A stretch of 64,000 nucleotides of DNA from an uncultured Lachnospiraceae bacterium (GTDB taxonomy: Bacteria; Bacillota; Clostridia; Lachnospirales; Lachnospiraceae), in NCBI GenBank assembly GCA_910578645.1, contig CAJTQI010000001.1, positions 682,001 through 746,000 on the forward strand, read 5' to 3'. Within the stretch, counting starts at the first letter, position 1; each line of letters begins with the position of its first letter. Below are positions 32,172 to 41,271 of this stretch, piece by piece. The translations under genes were made by a program, and so were the position numbers. The notes below the pieces were generated by a model. The model was not told where the DNA came from, searched no databases, and saw only the letters and a program-made list of their open reading frames with translations.

Positions 32172-34097
32172 ATGAAAACACGCAGTAAGAAATTAGTTGC
32201 ATTATTTGCAACTGTAGCCATGACGGCATCATTGCTTGCTGGCTGTGGCGGGGGGGGGGCTGCGACGACAGAACCAAGTGATACCCAGGCCACAACAGAC
32301 GACGCGGCAGCTACAGACGATGCGGCAGCTACGGACGATGCGGCGGCAACAGACGACGCAGAAGCTACGGATGACACCGCGGCGGCAGGTGATACCAACA
32401 GCACACCTAGAAACGAGACACTGTATTTTGCAGGTCAGCAGTGGGGAACCATCAATGACTGGAATCCTTTCTCCACAAACTCTAACAACCCGATGTGCGT
32501 TCAGCAGAAGGACTCTTCCCGTACATTGATTTACGAGACAATGTTTATGTTCAACATGCTAGACGGTAAACTTTATCCGCTTCTTGGCTCAGAGTGGACA
32601 TGGGACGACGATGCAATGACCGGTATGACCGTAAAGCTGAATCCTGATGCTCACTGGAGCGACGGCACACCCCTTACAGCAAACGATGTTGCTTATACAT
32701 GGGATGCAAACGTGAAGTATGATTCTTCTCTCGGTATGGACTTCCAGAACTATGTTGAGTCCATCACGGCAGTGGATGACACCACTGTATCTATCAAGAG
32801 TAAACTGGACGACGCTGGCAATCCGACGAACCCTCTGAAAGTTCAGCAGCTTCTGCAGCAGATGTACGTTATGCAGAAAGCTTACCTGGAGAAGGTTGAA
32901 GAGAGAACCGGTGGTGATAAGGAAGCTATGAAGCTTGACAAGATGGATGATTTGGTTGCTTCCGGCCCTTATCTGCCTTTCTTCGATGATGACCAGAAGG
33001 TTGTATTTATCAGGGACGAGAATTACTGGGGCCAGGCTGCTTCCATGTGGGGCAAGCTGCCTGCACCGAAGTATATCGCTCATGTAATCTACGCTGATAA
33101 CAACGCAGGACAGATTGCAATGGAAGCAGGCGACGTTGACGTAGCACAGCAGTTCACGACCGATGTACAGAAGCTGTGGGAAGAGAAAGGTCTTCCGATT
33201 ACTACATACATTGACGAGCCTCCGTATGGAGAGTGCGCTACCATGCCTTCTTGCTGGATGAACGTTGAGAAGCCCGGTCTTGACCAGGTTGAAGTAAGAA
33301 AAGCGATTGCTATGGCAACCGATTTTGACCAGATTATTGCATCTGCTATGTCTAACCAGTCTCCTACCTTTGCACAGGTTCCCCGTTCTACGATGAACCC
33401 GACAGCAGGTGAGCAGGCTCTGTATGACCATGATGCAGTAAAAGATTTACAGTTTGTCGGTAAAGACATCGAAGGTGCGAAAGCACTGCTTGACGAAGCA
33501 GGTATCGTGGACAGCGATGGCGACGGCATCCGTGAATACAACGGAACTCCGCTTTCCTTCAAGGCTGAGTGCCCGGATGGATGGACAGACTGGATGGCAT
33601 CTTTGGAAATTGTTGCATCTTCCGCTAAAGAAATCGGTATTGATATCCAGACATTCTTCCCGGATACCAACACTTTCTATGATGACATTACAACAGGCAA
33701 CTTTGAAATTTGTATGAACTCTCCTTCTGGTTCTTCTATCAGCAACCCTTGGGGACGTTGCATGCAGTTCTTAAGCAGCCAGTACGCTGACCTGGAAGTA
33801 AACTGGAGCGGTAACTGGAGCCAGTACAGAAATGATGAAGCAGATGAAATCCTTGCAAAGATTCCGCTTGAGACAGACGAAGCTACTCTGAAAGAATACT
33901 ACACAAGACTGAACGAGATTTATTTAACAGACGTTCCTTCCTTCGCTCTTATGTACAGACCGGAATTGTTCTACATTGTAAATGAGTCCGTATGGACTGG
34001 TTATCCGATGAAAGATGACGGCACAAACATTCCTCCTACCGATTGTACAGATGGTTACGGAATTGCAGCTCTCTATAATCTGACATTGGTTGAATAA
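32172..34097 (+). CDS. ABC importer substrate-binding lipoprotein (SBP family 5)
   Basis: 641 residues. A lipoprotein signal with lipobox LLAGC (Cys near 26) is followed by poly-Gly and a Thr/Asp/Ala linker. The SBP_bac_5 fold then begins with ETLYFAGQQWGTINDWNPF; KLNPDAHWSDGTPLTANDVAYTW is the family signature block. This class binds oligopeptides or oligosaccharides outside the membrane. The linker is encoded by five 18-base tandem repeats, and a G10 tract follows the lipobox. It heads a five-gene operon with two permeases and two ATPases. The operator and nearby esterase-like gene favour a carbohydrate substrate, without proof. Confidence 0.92.
   Translation: MKTRSKKLVALFATVAMTASLLAGCGGGGAATTEPSDTQATTDDAAATDDAAATDDAAATDDAEATDDTAAAGDTNSTPRNETLYFAGQQWGTINDWNPFSTNSNNPMCVQQKDSSRTLIYETMFMFNMLDGKLYPLLGSEWTWDDDAMTGMTVKLNPDAHWSDGTPLTANDVAYTWDANVKYDSSLGMDFQNYVESITAVDDTTVSIKSKLDDAGNPTNPLKVQQLLQQMYVMQKAYLEKVEERTGGDKEAMKLDKMDDLVASGPYLPFFDDDQKVVFIRDENYWGQAASMWGKLPAPKYIAHVIYADNNAGQIAMEAGDVDVAQQFTTDVQKLWEEKGLPITTYIDEPPYGECATMPSCWMNVEKPGLDQVEVRKAIAMATDFDQIIASAMSNQSPTFAQVPRSTMNPTAGEQALYDHDAVKDLQFVGKDIEGAKALLDEAGIVDSDGDGIREYNGTPLSFKAECPDGWTDWMASLEIVASSAKEIGIDIQTFFPDTNTFYDDITTGNFEICMNSPSGSSISNPWGRCMQFLSSQYADLEVNWSGNWSQYRNDEADEILAKIPLETDEATLKEYYTRLNEIYLTDVPSFALMYRPELFYIVNESVWTGYPMKDDGTNIPPTDCTDGYGIAALYNLTLVE
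32250..32259 (+). repeat. G10 homopolymer inside the binding-protein gene
   Basis: Ten consecutive G just after the lipobox cysteine codon, encoding the Gly run. Insertion or loss of one base would shift the frame and abolish the mature protein. Confidence 0.85.
32295..32384 (+). repeat. Five 18-base tandem repeats encoding the TDDAAA linker
   Basis: Units such as ACAGACGATGCGGCAGCT are repeated five times with synonymous and a few replacement changes (TDDAEA, TDDTAA in the last two). They encode a flexible acidic linker between the lipid anchor and the binding domain. Confidence 0.85.
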
Positions 34098-34100
34098 AAT

Positions 34101-34151
34101 GAAAAATTAAATTTTTCATTTGCAAATTTGTGCTGATGCCCAAATTCGCAG
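34101..34151 (+). repeat. Dispersed intergenic repeat, family 1, copy 2
   Basis: Hairpin GAAAAATTAAATTTTTC (34101-34117) followed by the 30-base element starting GCAAATTTGTGCTGATG (34122-34151). It has the same two-part design as 25919-25979. It lies between the binding protein and the first permease, where it could stop or process part of the transcripts and raise the binding protein over the membrane components. Confidence 0.75.
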
Positions 34152-34267
34152 ACAGAGAAGCGACAGACGAATAGGGGCACGGTAAACGGCATGAAAAAAT
34201 AAATCCTTGATGGGGCCGGGCGGGGCTTAGGCTTTCCGCCCGGTTTCGTGTGAGCAAGGGGAATGGG

Positions 34268-35281
34268 GTGAAGTATTTGAAAGGATTTAAGAAATATTAC
34301 GGTCAGAAAATCATGTGGTATCTGATTACGTTAATTTTTGCGATTGTGCTGAATTTCGTACTGCCTAGGCTGATGCCCGGCGACCCTGTGGCGAGTATCG
34401 CGGCAGGTACTGTTTCCGGCATGACGGATGCTACAGCGATTCAGAAAGTACTAAATGATTATGCAGAAAAATTCGGTGTGAATGAGCCGATGATTGTACA
34501 GTTTGGAATCTGGGCGAAGAATGCTATCCGGGGTGACTTTGGTGTTTCTTTCGGCCAGTATCCAAGAACAGTGGCGGATATTATATCTTCCTCCGTCGGA
34601 TGGACCTTGGCACTGCAGCTTCCTGCTATTCTGGTAGGATGGCTTTTGGGTAACCTTTTGGGTGCTGTGGCAGCATATATTAAAGGGGCTTTTGATAAAG
34701 TAATTCTTCCGGTATTCTTGTTTGTCAGCAACATTCCTGCTTTCGGTATGGCGATTATCTTGTTGACGGTTTTCGGTATTAATCTGAAATGGTTCCCTAC
34801 CAGTGGTGGTTATGGTTTCGACCTCATTCCGAATATGAGTTGGGAATTTGTTCGGTCAGTGATTTCTCACTACCAACTTCCTTTCTGGTCAATTGTATTG
34901 ATTACCATTGGCGGTCAGGCGATTGGTATGCGTTCCATGGCAATCTACGAGTTGAATGCAGATTATGTAAAATACAGCCGCTTCCTTGGAATCAAGGACA
35001 GAAAGATTGTAGGCTACGTATTTAGAAATGCAATGCTTCCGCAGATTACCGGTTTGGCAATGTCACTCGGAACCATGATGGGTGGCGCTCTGGTTGCGGA
35101 GATTATTTTCAGTTATCCTGGAATCGGCTCTACGCTGATGACGGCAGTAAGAGGACAGGATTATCCTCTGATTTCGGCATGTACGCTGATGATTACCGTG
35201 ATGGTACTCTTGGCAAACCTGTTTGTGGAACTTATTTATGGCGTGATTGACCCTCGTGTCAAGGCAGCGCAGCAGGATTAG
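34268..35281 (+). CDS. ABC importer permease, DppB/OppB-like
   Basis: 337 residues from the GTG at 34268 (AAGGGG five bases upstream; an earlier GTG at 34250 is possible). It has six membrane helices with an extracytoplasmic segment after the first: LMPGDPVASIAAGT is the typical DppB start. The EAA loop near the end is SRFLGIKDRKIVGYVFRNAMLPQITGLA. It forms half of the transmembrane channel with the next gene. The spacing of 10 bases to that gene indicates translational coupling. Confidence 0.92.
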   Translation: MKYLKGFKKYYGQKIMWYLITLIFAIVLNFVLPRLMPGDPVASIAAGTVSGMTDATAIQKVLNDYAEKFGVNEPMIVQFGIWAKNAIRGDFGVSFGQYPRTVADIISSSVGWTLALQLPAILVGWLLGNLLGAVAAYIKGAFDKVILPVFLFVSNIPAFGMAIILLTVFGINLKWFPTSGGYGFDLIPNMSWEFVRSVISHYQLPFWSIVLITIGGQAIGMRSMAIYELNADYVKYSRFLGIKDRKIVGYVFRNAMLPQITGLAMSLGTMMGGALVAEIIFSYPGIGSTLMTAVRGQDYPLISACTLMITVMVLLANLFVELIYGVIDPRVKAAQQD

Positions 35282-35291
35282 GAGGTGGACT

Positions 35292-36542
35292 ATGAAAAAT
35301 ACAATAAAACAGGTGTTCCATTCTCCCAAATTTGTGATTGGTTTCGTAATTTTTGCGGCGTTACTCCTTACGACGATTATTTATCCAATAGTCGTGGCGA
35401 CAGACCCGCTTGAGATGGTAGGTAACGGTAACTTCTTCAAACCAGGCACATATGTGTCTGTTAAGGATGCGGTAGAAGGAACTAAGTATACACTAAATAT
35501 AGATGTGCAATCTGCTTCATTGGGCTCTAAGATTAGCGCCGAGGACAAGGAAGCTATGAAGGAATGGCTTGTTAAATTTGGCGGCGTTGCGGAGGCTGAC
35601 ATTGATGTTGAGGATGCGGAAGGACTGATTGGACTGTGGGAAGCGAACTATTCCGAGAGTGCGGAACAGAAAGGGCTTACCGCTTCCAAAAAGAAGTATT
35701 ATATTCGTCTGAATAAAAATATTGATGGTATTCTCTTGAATAATGATGTAATTGTTGCACAAGAAAATTCTGAAACAGGAGAACTTGAACAGAGTGCATC
35801 GATTGGCTCTCAGGAATTTGTTAATACGAAGGATGTTGCAAACAGGAGAACCTTTATTTTAGGTACGGATAACTTCGGTCGTGATGTGCTTACAGAGTTG
35901 GTTCATGCAACTAAAACTTCCCTGCGTGTAGGTCTTATTGCAGGTGTGATTGCCACATTGATTGGGTTGTTCCTTGGGTTAATATCTGGTTATGTGGGCG
36001 GTGTTGTGGATGACTTGATTATGTTTATTACAAATATGTTTACAGTCATTCCTTCCTTCGTTCTTTTGATATTGATTTCTTACTCTGTAGGTCAGAATGC
36101 AAGAGGCGTTAATCTGGTAGGCATGATTATCGGTATTACCTCTTGGACGTGGACGACGCGTTCCGTGCGTTCACAGGTTATTTCCTTGAGAAACCGTGAC
36201 CACGTGAATCTGTCTAAGCTTTCCGGGCACAGTATGATGAGGATTGTCCTTACGGATATCCTGCCTTATCTTGCTTCCTACGTTGTAATGGCATTTATTT
36301 TACAAATATCTTCAGGTATCCTTGCTGAAGCACAGCTTTCGATGTTGGGACTTGGACCGTCTACATCCAATGCTGCTACGTTGGGACTGATGATGAACTG
36401 GGCGACATTATATGCGGCTCCGCTTAACGGTTCTTGGTGGGCATATTTCCCGGTTGTTATTACCATTGCTCTGATTGCATTCTCGTTGAACCTGATGAAC
36501 ACCGGGCTTGACCAGGTATTCAATCCGCAGCTGAGAGATTAA
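35292..36542 (+). CDS. ABC importer permease, DppC/OppC-like, with large inserted domain
   Basis: 416 residues from the ATG at 35292 behind GGAGGTGG; DppC-type proteins are usually about 300. The first helix (FVIGFVIFAALLLTTIIYPIV) is followed by roughly 150 mostly polar residues (45-195, including KEAMKEWLVKFGGVAEADIDVED) before the LGTDNFGRDVLTELVHATKTSL motif and the five remaining helices. The EAA loop is in LSKLSGHSMMRIVLTDILPYL. The insert should lie outside the cell and may contact the binding protein. Function otherwise follows from the operon. Confidence 0.9.
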   Translation: MKNTIKQVFHSPKFVIGFVIFAALLLTTIIYPIVVATDPLEMVGNGNFFKPGTYVSVKDAVEGTKYTLNIDVQSASLGSKISAEDKEAMKEWLVKFGGVAEADIDVEDAEGLIGLWEANYSESAEQKGLTASKKKYYIRLNKNIDGILLNNDVIVAQENSETGELEQSASIGSQEFVNTKDVANRRTFILGTDNFGRDVLTELVHATKTSLRVGLIAGVIATLIGLFLGLISGYVGGVVDDLIMFITNMFTVIPSFVLLILISYSVGQNARGVNLVGMIIGITSWTWTTRSVRSQVISLRNRDHVNLSKLSGHSMMRIVLTDILPYLASYVVMAFILQISSGILAEAQLSMLGLGPSTSNAATLGLMMNWATLYAAPLNGSWWAYFPVVITIALIAFSLNLMNTGLDQVFNPQLRD

Positions 36543-36553
36543 GGAGGGATATC

Positions 36554-37576
36554 ATGGGAAAAGTAATGCTTGAAGTCAAAAATTTAAAAACAAAATACGT
36601 TACCCGTCAGCGGGAGGACGTATTTGCCGTAGACGGTGTTTCCTTGAAAATCGAAGAGGGAAAATCGTTGGGCGTGGCAGGTGAGTCAGGTTGTGGTAAG
36701 TCTACACTGGCGTTGTCATTGATGGGTTATTATTTCCCGCCTCTGCATTATATCAGCGGTGATATCATTGTAGACGGGAACAACATTTCCGGTTTGAAGC
36801 CGGATGATGTGCGGAAGAAAATTTTGGGTACAGAGATTGCCTATATACCGCAGGCGGCAATGAATGCGCTGAATCCTACACAGAAAATTATCCGCTTTAT
36901 TGAAGACGTTATTCATGTACATGACCCGAAGGCTACTAAAAAAGATATTTACGATTTGGCGAAAGAAAGATTTGCGATTCTGGGTCTTCCGGAAGAAGTA
37001 TTACAGAAACATGCGGTAGAGTTGTCTGGTGGTATGAAGCAACGTACGGTTATCGCGATTTCTACGATTCTTTCCCCGAAGGTTCTGATTGCCGATGAGC
37101 CCTCGTCAGCTCTGGATGTTACAAGCCAGAAGATGGTTATCAAAATGATGCGTGATTTGATGGATAAAGGCTTTATCAAGAGCATGATTTTCATTACCCA
37201 TGAGCTGCCGCTTCTTTATAACGTGACAGATGATATCATGGTAATGTACGCAGGACAGATTGTAGAACGTGGTACGGCGAAGGAGATGGTATTCGACCCG
37301 CTGCATCCTTATACAAAGGGTTTGATGGGTTCTATCATCGTTCCCGAGGAAGGTGTGCGTGAGAATAAACTGATTGCCATACCCGGAACACCTCCGAATT
37401 TAAAACATCCGCCGAAGGGATGTCGTTTTGCGGACAGATGTAAATACGCGACACCCACCTGTATGGCAATGGAGGTTCCTACATTGGAGGTTCCCAGTAA
37501 AGAGGGCGGCGCAGACCGTGAATACCGCTGCCTGATGTCTGTAAGAAAGATTCGGGAGGTGTATGAGGATGAGTGA
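36554..37576 (+). CDS. ABC importer ATPase, DppD/OppD-like
   Basis: 340 residues. Walker A GESGCGKSTLALSLMG, signature LSGGMKQRTVIAISTI, Walker B VLIADEPSSALDV, H-loop FITHELPLLYN. The C-terminal oligopeptide-type domain has PGTPPNLKHPPKGCRFADRC and further Cys residues, which in this family bind a 4Fe-4S cluster. It energises uptake with the second ATPase. It overlaps the next gene by 14 bases. Confidence 0.93.
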   Translation: MGKVMLEVKNLKTKYVTRQREDVFAVDGVSLKIEEGKSLGVAGESGCGKSTLALSLMGYYFPPLHYISGDIIVDGNNISGLKPDDVRKKILGTEIAYIPQAAMNALNPTQKIIRFIEDVIHVHDPKATKKDIYDLAKERFAILGLPEEVLQKHAVELSGGMKQRTVIAISTILSPKVLIADEPSSALDVTSQKMVIKMMRDLMDKGFIKSMIFITHELPLLYNVTDDIMVMYAGQIVERGTAKEMVFDPLHPYTKGLMGSIIVPEEGVRENKLIAIPGTPPNLKHPPKGCRFADRCKYATPTCMAMEVPTLEVPSKEGGADREYRCLMSVRKIREVYEDE

Positions 37577-38381
37577 TAAGAGAGCGGAATGCTTAAGCGG
37601 CAAGGGCGTAACCAAAGTATTCGGTATGGGCGATAAGAAAACAGTAGCCGTTGACCACGTGGATTTTGATTTCCGCGAAGGAGAAATTGTCTCTATCGTA
37701 GGCGAATCCGGTAGCGGCAAGACCACTCTTTCCAAGATGCTTCTCGGCTTAATCAGCGTCACGGAAGGTGATGTAATGTTCCAGGGTAAACCCAGGGATA
37801 TTTCCAACGGGCAGAAGAAGAAGGAATACTGGAAAGGTATTCAGGCTATTTTCCAGGACCCCTTTTCTTCCTATAATACATTCAATAAAATTGATGCTGT
37901 TCTTCTTGACTGTATCAACATGAGAGGCGGAAAGAATCTTCCCTACGAAGAAAAATTTGCGATGATGAGGGAAGCCTGCAGTTTCGTAAACCTGGAGTTT
38001 AAGGAGCTGACCAACAAGTATCCTTTCGAGCTTTCCGGTGGACAGATGCAGAGGCTTATGATTGCAAGGATTTTTCTGTTAAAACCCAAGATTCTGTTAG
38101 CCGACGAGCCGACCTCCATGATTGACGCATGTTCCAGAGCAACTATTCTGGATATGCTTTTAAAGCTGCGTGATGAGATTAACATGACGATTATTTTCAT
38201 CACACATGATATCGGCCTTGCATACTATGTATCAGACTCCGTATATATTATGGAGCATGGCAAGTTTGTGGAACATGGCTCGGCTGAGGATGTGATTTTG
38301 CGTCCCAAGGCAGCTTACACACAGAGGTTGATTAACGACGTTCCGAAGATTTATGAAGAGTGGGATTTGAGTACAGTGTAG
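37563..38381 (+). CDS. ABC importer ATPase, DppF/OppF-like
   Basis: 272 residues; the ATG at 37569 is an alternative start. Walker A GESGSGKTTLSKMLLG, FQDPFSSYN Q-loop region, signature LSGGQMQRLMIARI, Walker B ILLADEPTSMID, H-loop IFITHDIGLAYY. The usual C-terminal Cys-rich extension of the family is short here. It is the last gene of the importer operon, followed by a strong terminator. Confidence 0.93.
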   Translation: MRMSDKRAECLSGKGVTKVFGMGDKKTVAVDHVDFDFREGEIVSIVGESGSGKTTLSKMLLGLISVTEGDVMFQGKPRDISNGQKKKEYWKGIQAIFQDPFSSYNTFNKIDAVLLDCINMRGGKNLPYEEKFAMMREACSFVNLEFKELTNKYPFELSGGQMQRLMIARIFLLKPKILLADEPTSMIDACSRATILDMLLKLRDEINMTIIFITHDIGLAYYVSDSVYIMEHGKFVEHGSAEDVILRPKAAYTQRLINDVPKIYEEWDLSTV

Positions 38382-38419
38382 GTTTGATTTATAAAAAGTA
38401 AAGAATATGAAATAAGGCG

Positions 38420-38447
38420 GAGCGTGTCGGTTGCGGCACGCTCTGTT
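38420..38447 (+). terminator. Intrinsic terminator of the ABC importer operon
   Basis: A 10-bp stem GAGCGTGTCG (38420-38429) / CGGCACGCTC (38434-38443) with a GTTG loop and TGTTTT after it, 38 bases past the last stop. Confidence 0.85.
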
Positions 38448-38454
38448 TTGGTTA

Positions 38455-38482
38455 TATAGGAAATGCTTCTGCTTATCCGAGT
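38455..38482 (-). repeat. Dispersed intergenic repeat, family 2, copy C
   Basis: On the minus strand it reads ACTCGGATAAGCAGAAG then CATTTCCTATA, identical to copy A at 18196 in 25 of 28 positions. It lies between the importer terminator and the MATE gene. Confidence 0.7.
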
Positions 38483-38571
38483 CCACAAATGGAGTGTAGT
38501 CCGGTTCGTAATATGAATCTTGCCAATGTGACTTGTTTCTTATAAAGTAGATAGGGGAGATGATTATACTT

Positions 38572-39912
38572 ATGCATACAACTGATTTTTCTAAAGGTAA
38601 AGTGTGGCAGAATATTATTGCCCAGTCTATTCCGCTGATTCTGGCACAACTCGTTCAGCTACTATATAATGTCGTGGACCGTATCTATATCGGACATTTG
38701 CCAGGGGCGGACAGTATGGCGTTGACAGGTATCGGCCTTGTATTTCCATTGACCACTCTGATAGCGGCGTTTACTTTTCTTTTCGGTACGGGTGGTACGC
38801 CGCTCTTTTCTATCGCCAGGGGAGCAGGTATGGAGGAACGGGCAGAAAAAATATTGGGGAATACGGTTTCGCTATTGCTTGGCACATCCGTGGTATTATT
38901 TTTATTTTGCTATCTGTTGCGCAGACCAATCCTCTATTTGTTCGGAGCCAGTGACGCTTCCTATATGTATGCCGATGCATACCTGAGGATATACTTGATA
39001 GGAACTTCCTTTACGATGCTTGCCACAGGGTTGAATGGCTTTATCAATGCGCAGGGATTTCCGCGGGTAGGTATGTTGACTACACTTTTGGGAGCGCTGT
39101 TGAATCTGGTATTGGACCCTGTGTTTATTTTCCGGATGGATATGGGCGTTGGAGGAGCGGCGCTCGCAACGGTGCTAAGCCAGGCAGTTTCGTGTATATG
39201 GGTGCTAAAATTTTTGACCGGAAAGAGGGCGATTCTTCCTATTAAAAGAGCAAGCCTGCGGGTAGATATAAAACTGGCCGGAGAAATTATGGCTCTTGGA
39301 ATGTCAGGCTTTATTATGCAGGGAACCAATTGCCTGGTACAAGTAGTATGCAACGCATCATTGAAGGTGTATGGCGGTGATGTCTACGTGGGTGTTATGA
39401 CGGTGATTAACTCAGCCAGGGAGATTCTTTCCCTGCCAGTCAGCGGTATTACCAACGGCGCCCAACCTGTGCTTGGTTATAATTATGGCGCCAAGGAATA
39501 TGAGAAAGTACGACAGGGTATCCGATTTACGGCCGGTCTTGGTATTGCCTATACGGTATTGGCGTGGTTTTTGGTGATAATAAGCCCACGTTTGCTGTTG
39601 TCTGTATTTACGGAAGACGTAGTTATGATTGAGGCCGGAATAGATGCGCTGCGCCTGTATTTTTTTGGTTTTTTCTTTATGGCGTTTCAGTTTACGGGAC
39701 AGTCGGCTTTTACCTCACTTGGTTATTCTCGACATGCAATTTTCTTCTCCCTGCTGCGCAAGGCGGTAATTGTTGCACCCCTTACAGTACTGTTGCCGCG
39801 TATAGGATTTGGCGTGGAGGGAGTGTTTCTTGCGGAACCTATCTCCAATGCTATCGGTGGGCTGGCGTGTTTTATTACAATGTACTTTGTGCTTTACAGG
39901 AAACTGAGGTGA
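38572..39912 (+). CDS. MATE family efflux transporter
   Basis: 446 residues, with about 12 hydrophobic helices in two halves. First-half signature: IPLILAQLVQLLYNVVDRIYIGHLPG, typical of MATE. GVGGAALATVLSQAVS marks helix 6, and SLPVSGITNGAQPVLGYNYGAKEYEKVRQG the second half. It should export a cationic drug or metabolite by Na+ or H+ antiport; the substrate cannot be read from sequence. The start at 38572 is 12 bases from GGGGAG and the ATG at 38560 touches it, so the start is uncertain. No regulator is adjacent. Confidence 0.92.
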   Translation: MHTTDFSKGKVWQNIIAQSIPLILAQLVQLLYNVVDRIYIGHLPGADSMALTGIGLVFPLTTLIAAFTFLFGTGGTPLFSIARGAGMEERAEKILGNTVSLLLGTSVVLFLFCYLLRRPILYLFGASDASYMYADAYLRIYLIGTSFTMLATGLNGFINAQGFPRVGMLTTLLGALLNLVLDPVFIFRMDMGVGGAALATVLSQAVSCIWVLKFLTGKRAILPIKRASLRVDIKLAGEIMALGMSGFIMQGTNCLVQVVCNASLKVYGGDVYVGVMTVINSAREILSLPVSGITNGAQPVLGYNYGAKEYEKVRQGIRFTAGLGIAYTVLAWFLVIISPRLLLSVFTEDVVMIEAGIDALRLYFFGFFFMAFQFTGQSAFTSLGYSRHAIFFSLLRKAVIVAPLTVLLPRIGFGVEGVFLAEPISNAIGGLACFITMYFVLYRKLR

Positions 39913-40143
39913 TGGTTATTAAGTAGGTAGTAGAGAATACAGGTTTATGGATTACAGGCATATTGGTGGGAAAATTGTAAAAGGAAGTCTGGACAGACTA
40001 TTGGGTTTGTTCCATCTCAGGTATTCGGCAATGATTTAGCCAATTAATTATGGGTATGCTATAATCAGAATTGCTTCTATGTTATTGTGTACACGTTAGT
40101 TTTGTTACGATAATTCAGCTTTAAATGATATGGGTTATTATAT
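39913..40143. other. Noncoding stretch before the uvrB relic
   Basis: About 230 bases after the MATE stop without an ORF or convincing terminator. TATAAT-like sequences are present at 40059-40064. It begins the decayed AT-rich island. Confidence 0.4.
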
Positions 40144-40263
40144 ATACAGGCGTTCAATAAATCGATGCTTGTGACTGCGCATAATAAAACTCTTGCCGGC
40201 CAGTTTTATGGAGAATTCAAAGAATTCTTTCCCAATAATGCAGTTGAATACTTCGTCTCCTAA
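40144..40263 (+). pseudogene. Relic of uvrB (internal fragment)
   Basis: Translated from 40147 it reads QAFNKSMLVTAHNKT, then LAGQLYGEFKEFFPNNAVEYFVS and a stop. This aligns without gaps with residues near 56-93 of the intact UvrB encoded at 43239 (AHNKTLAGQLYGEFKEFF is identical). The DNA differs at many third positions, so it is not a recent copy of that gene. No start, Walker A motif or rest of the gene is recognisable nearby; GATATTTTGTTGGTG at 40270 may be a second scrap from the DVLVG region. Confidence 0.8.
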
Positions 40264-40515
40264 CATGTAGATATTTTGTTGGTGTTAAATATAGTGTCGA
40301 AATACTTAGCGAGATACAATATATAGTATACAAGCAGACTCTTAACGCTGAAATGGACTGTATGTAACAGGCATAATGGTGAACAGAATTCATGTGGAGA
40401 TAATAATAAAGACAGTGTGTTGTTAAGCAAAATTAATCTACGGAAAAATAGTGGTGTGAATGATTCGGTTGTTTGATATAATAATAGAGAAATGCGAAAA
40501 GAAAGAAGGAATATT

Positions 40516-40761
40516 ATGACGATGCTGAAAGAAAGAGCGGTTGATATAATCAGGCGTATGCCAGAGGAAAAGTTATTCTATGTGGTACAGCTCCTTGAAA
40601 GTGTAGAGGAATTGTCCGAAAATACAAAAAAAGATGGTATGACGCTGGGACAAAGAGCACTGGAAGATTTGCAGCGGTTTCGCAAGAAAAGGGATGTAGA
40701 GATTGATTACAAAGCTGAGTTAGCGGAGGCCAGAGAGGAAAAATATGCGAGTTTTGATTGA
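40516..40761 (+). CDS. Antitoxin partner of a PIN-domain toxin
   Basis: 81 residues from the ATG at 40516, with GAAGGA six bases upstream. It is short, helical and charged (EEKLFYVVQLLESVEELSE; AELAEAREEKYASFD at the end). I do not recognise a specific DNA-binding fold, but the size, the 17-base overlap with the PIN gene and the acidic tail fit a type II antitoxin. Position in a decayed island also fits. Confidence 0.65.
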   Translation: MTMLKERAVDIIRRMPEEKLFYVVQLLESVEELSENTKKDGMTLGQRALEDLQRFRKKRDVEIDYKAELAEAREEKYASFD

Positions 40762-41158
40762 TACGAATATTTTGGCGGACTTGTTATTAGGCAGAGACCC
40801 TTATTATGATATTGCGAATAATATTCTTATTATGTGTGCAGATAAAAGAATCCATGGATATATTGCAGCTCATTCTGTTCCAAATCTTTTTTATATTTTG
40901 CGGAAATTTATGACGAGAGAGGAACGGCGAGAAGCGTTAAAGGATATTTGCCAGATTGTTAAGGTGGAAGGGATTGATTCTTTTAAAATACTTTCTGCTT
41001 TGGATAATGAAGATTTTAGCGATTTTGAAGGTTGTCTTCAAGAAGAATGTGCTCTTGCAATTTCCGCAGATTACATTGTGACGAGAAATACAAAGGATTT
41101 TGCTTCATCAAGAGTTCCCGCAATTCTTCCAGACGAATTTTTGAAGAAATATGAGTAG
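40745..41158 (+). CDS. PIN-domain ribonuclease toxin (VapC-like)
   Basis: 137 residues. PIN motifs: VLIDTNILADLLLG with the first catalytic Asp near residue 6, a central acidic EECALAISADYIVTRNTKDF holding the last acidic pair, and an Asn/Thr pattern typical of PIN proteins. VapC toxins cut tRNA or rRNA; the target here is unknown. Its start lies inside the antitoxin ORF. Confidence 0.82.
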   Translation: MRVLIDTNILADLLLGRDPYYDIANNILIMCADKRIHGYIAAHSVPNLFYILRKFMTREERREALKDICQIVKVEGIDSFKILSALDNEDFSDFEGCLQEECALAISADYIVTRNTKDFASSRVPAILPDEFLKKYE

Positions 41159-41271
41159 TCTGATTATACCATTCAGAAAAATGCTGTTTGTATCGCACAT
41201 TCCTGTGCGGTAAAATAATCATATCTGCTTGGCTACTATGCAAAAGATACGGTAAGCGAAATGATGTAATA

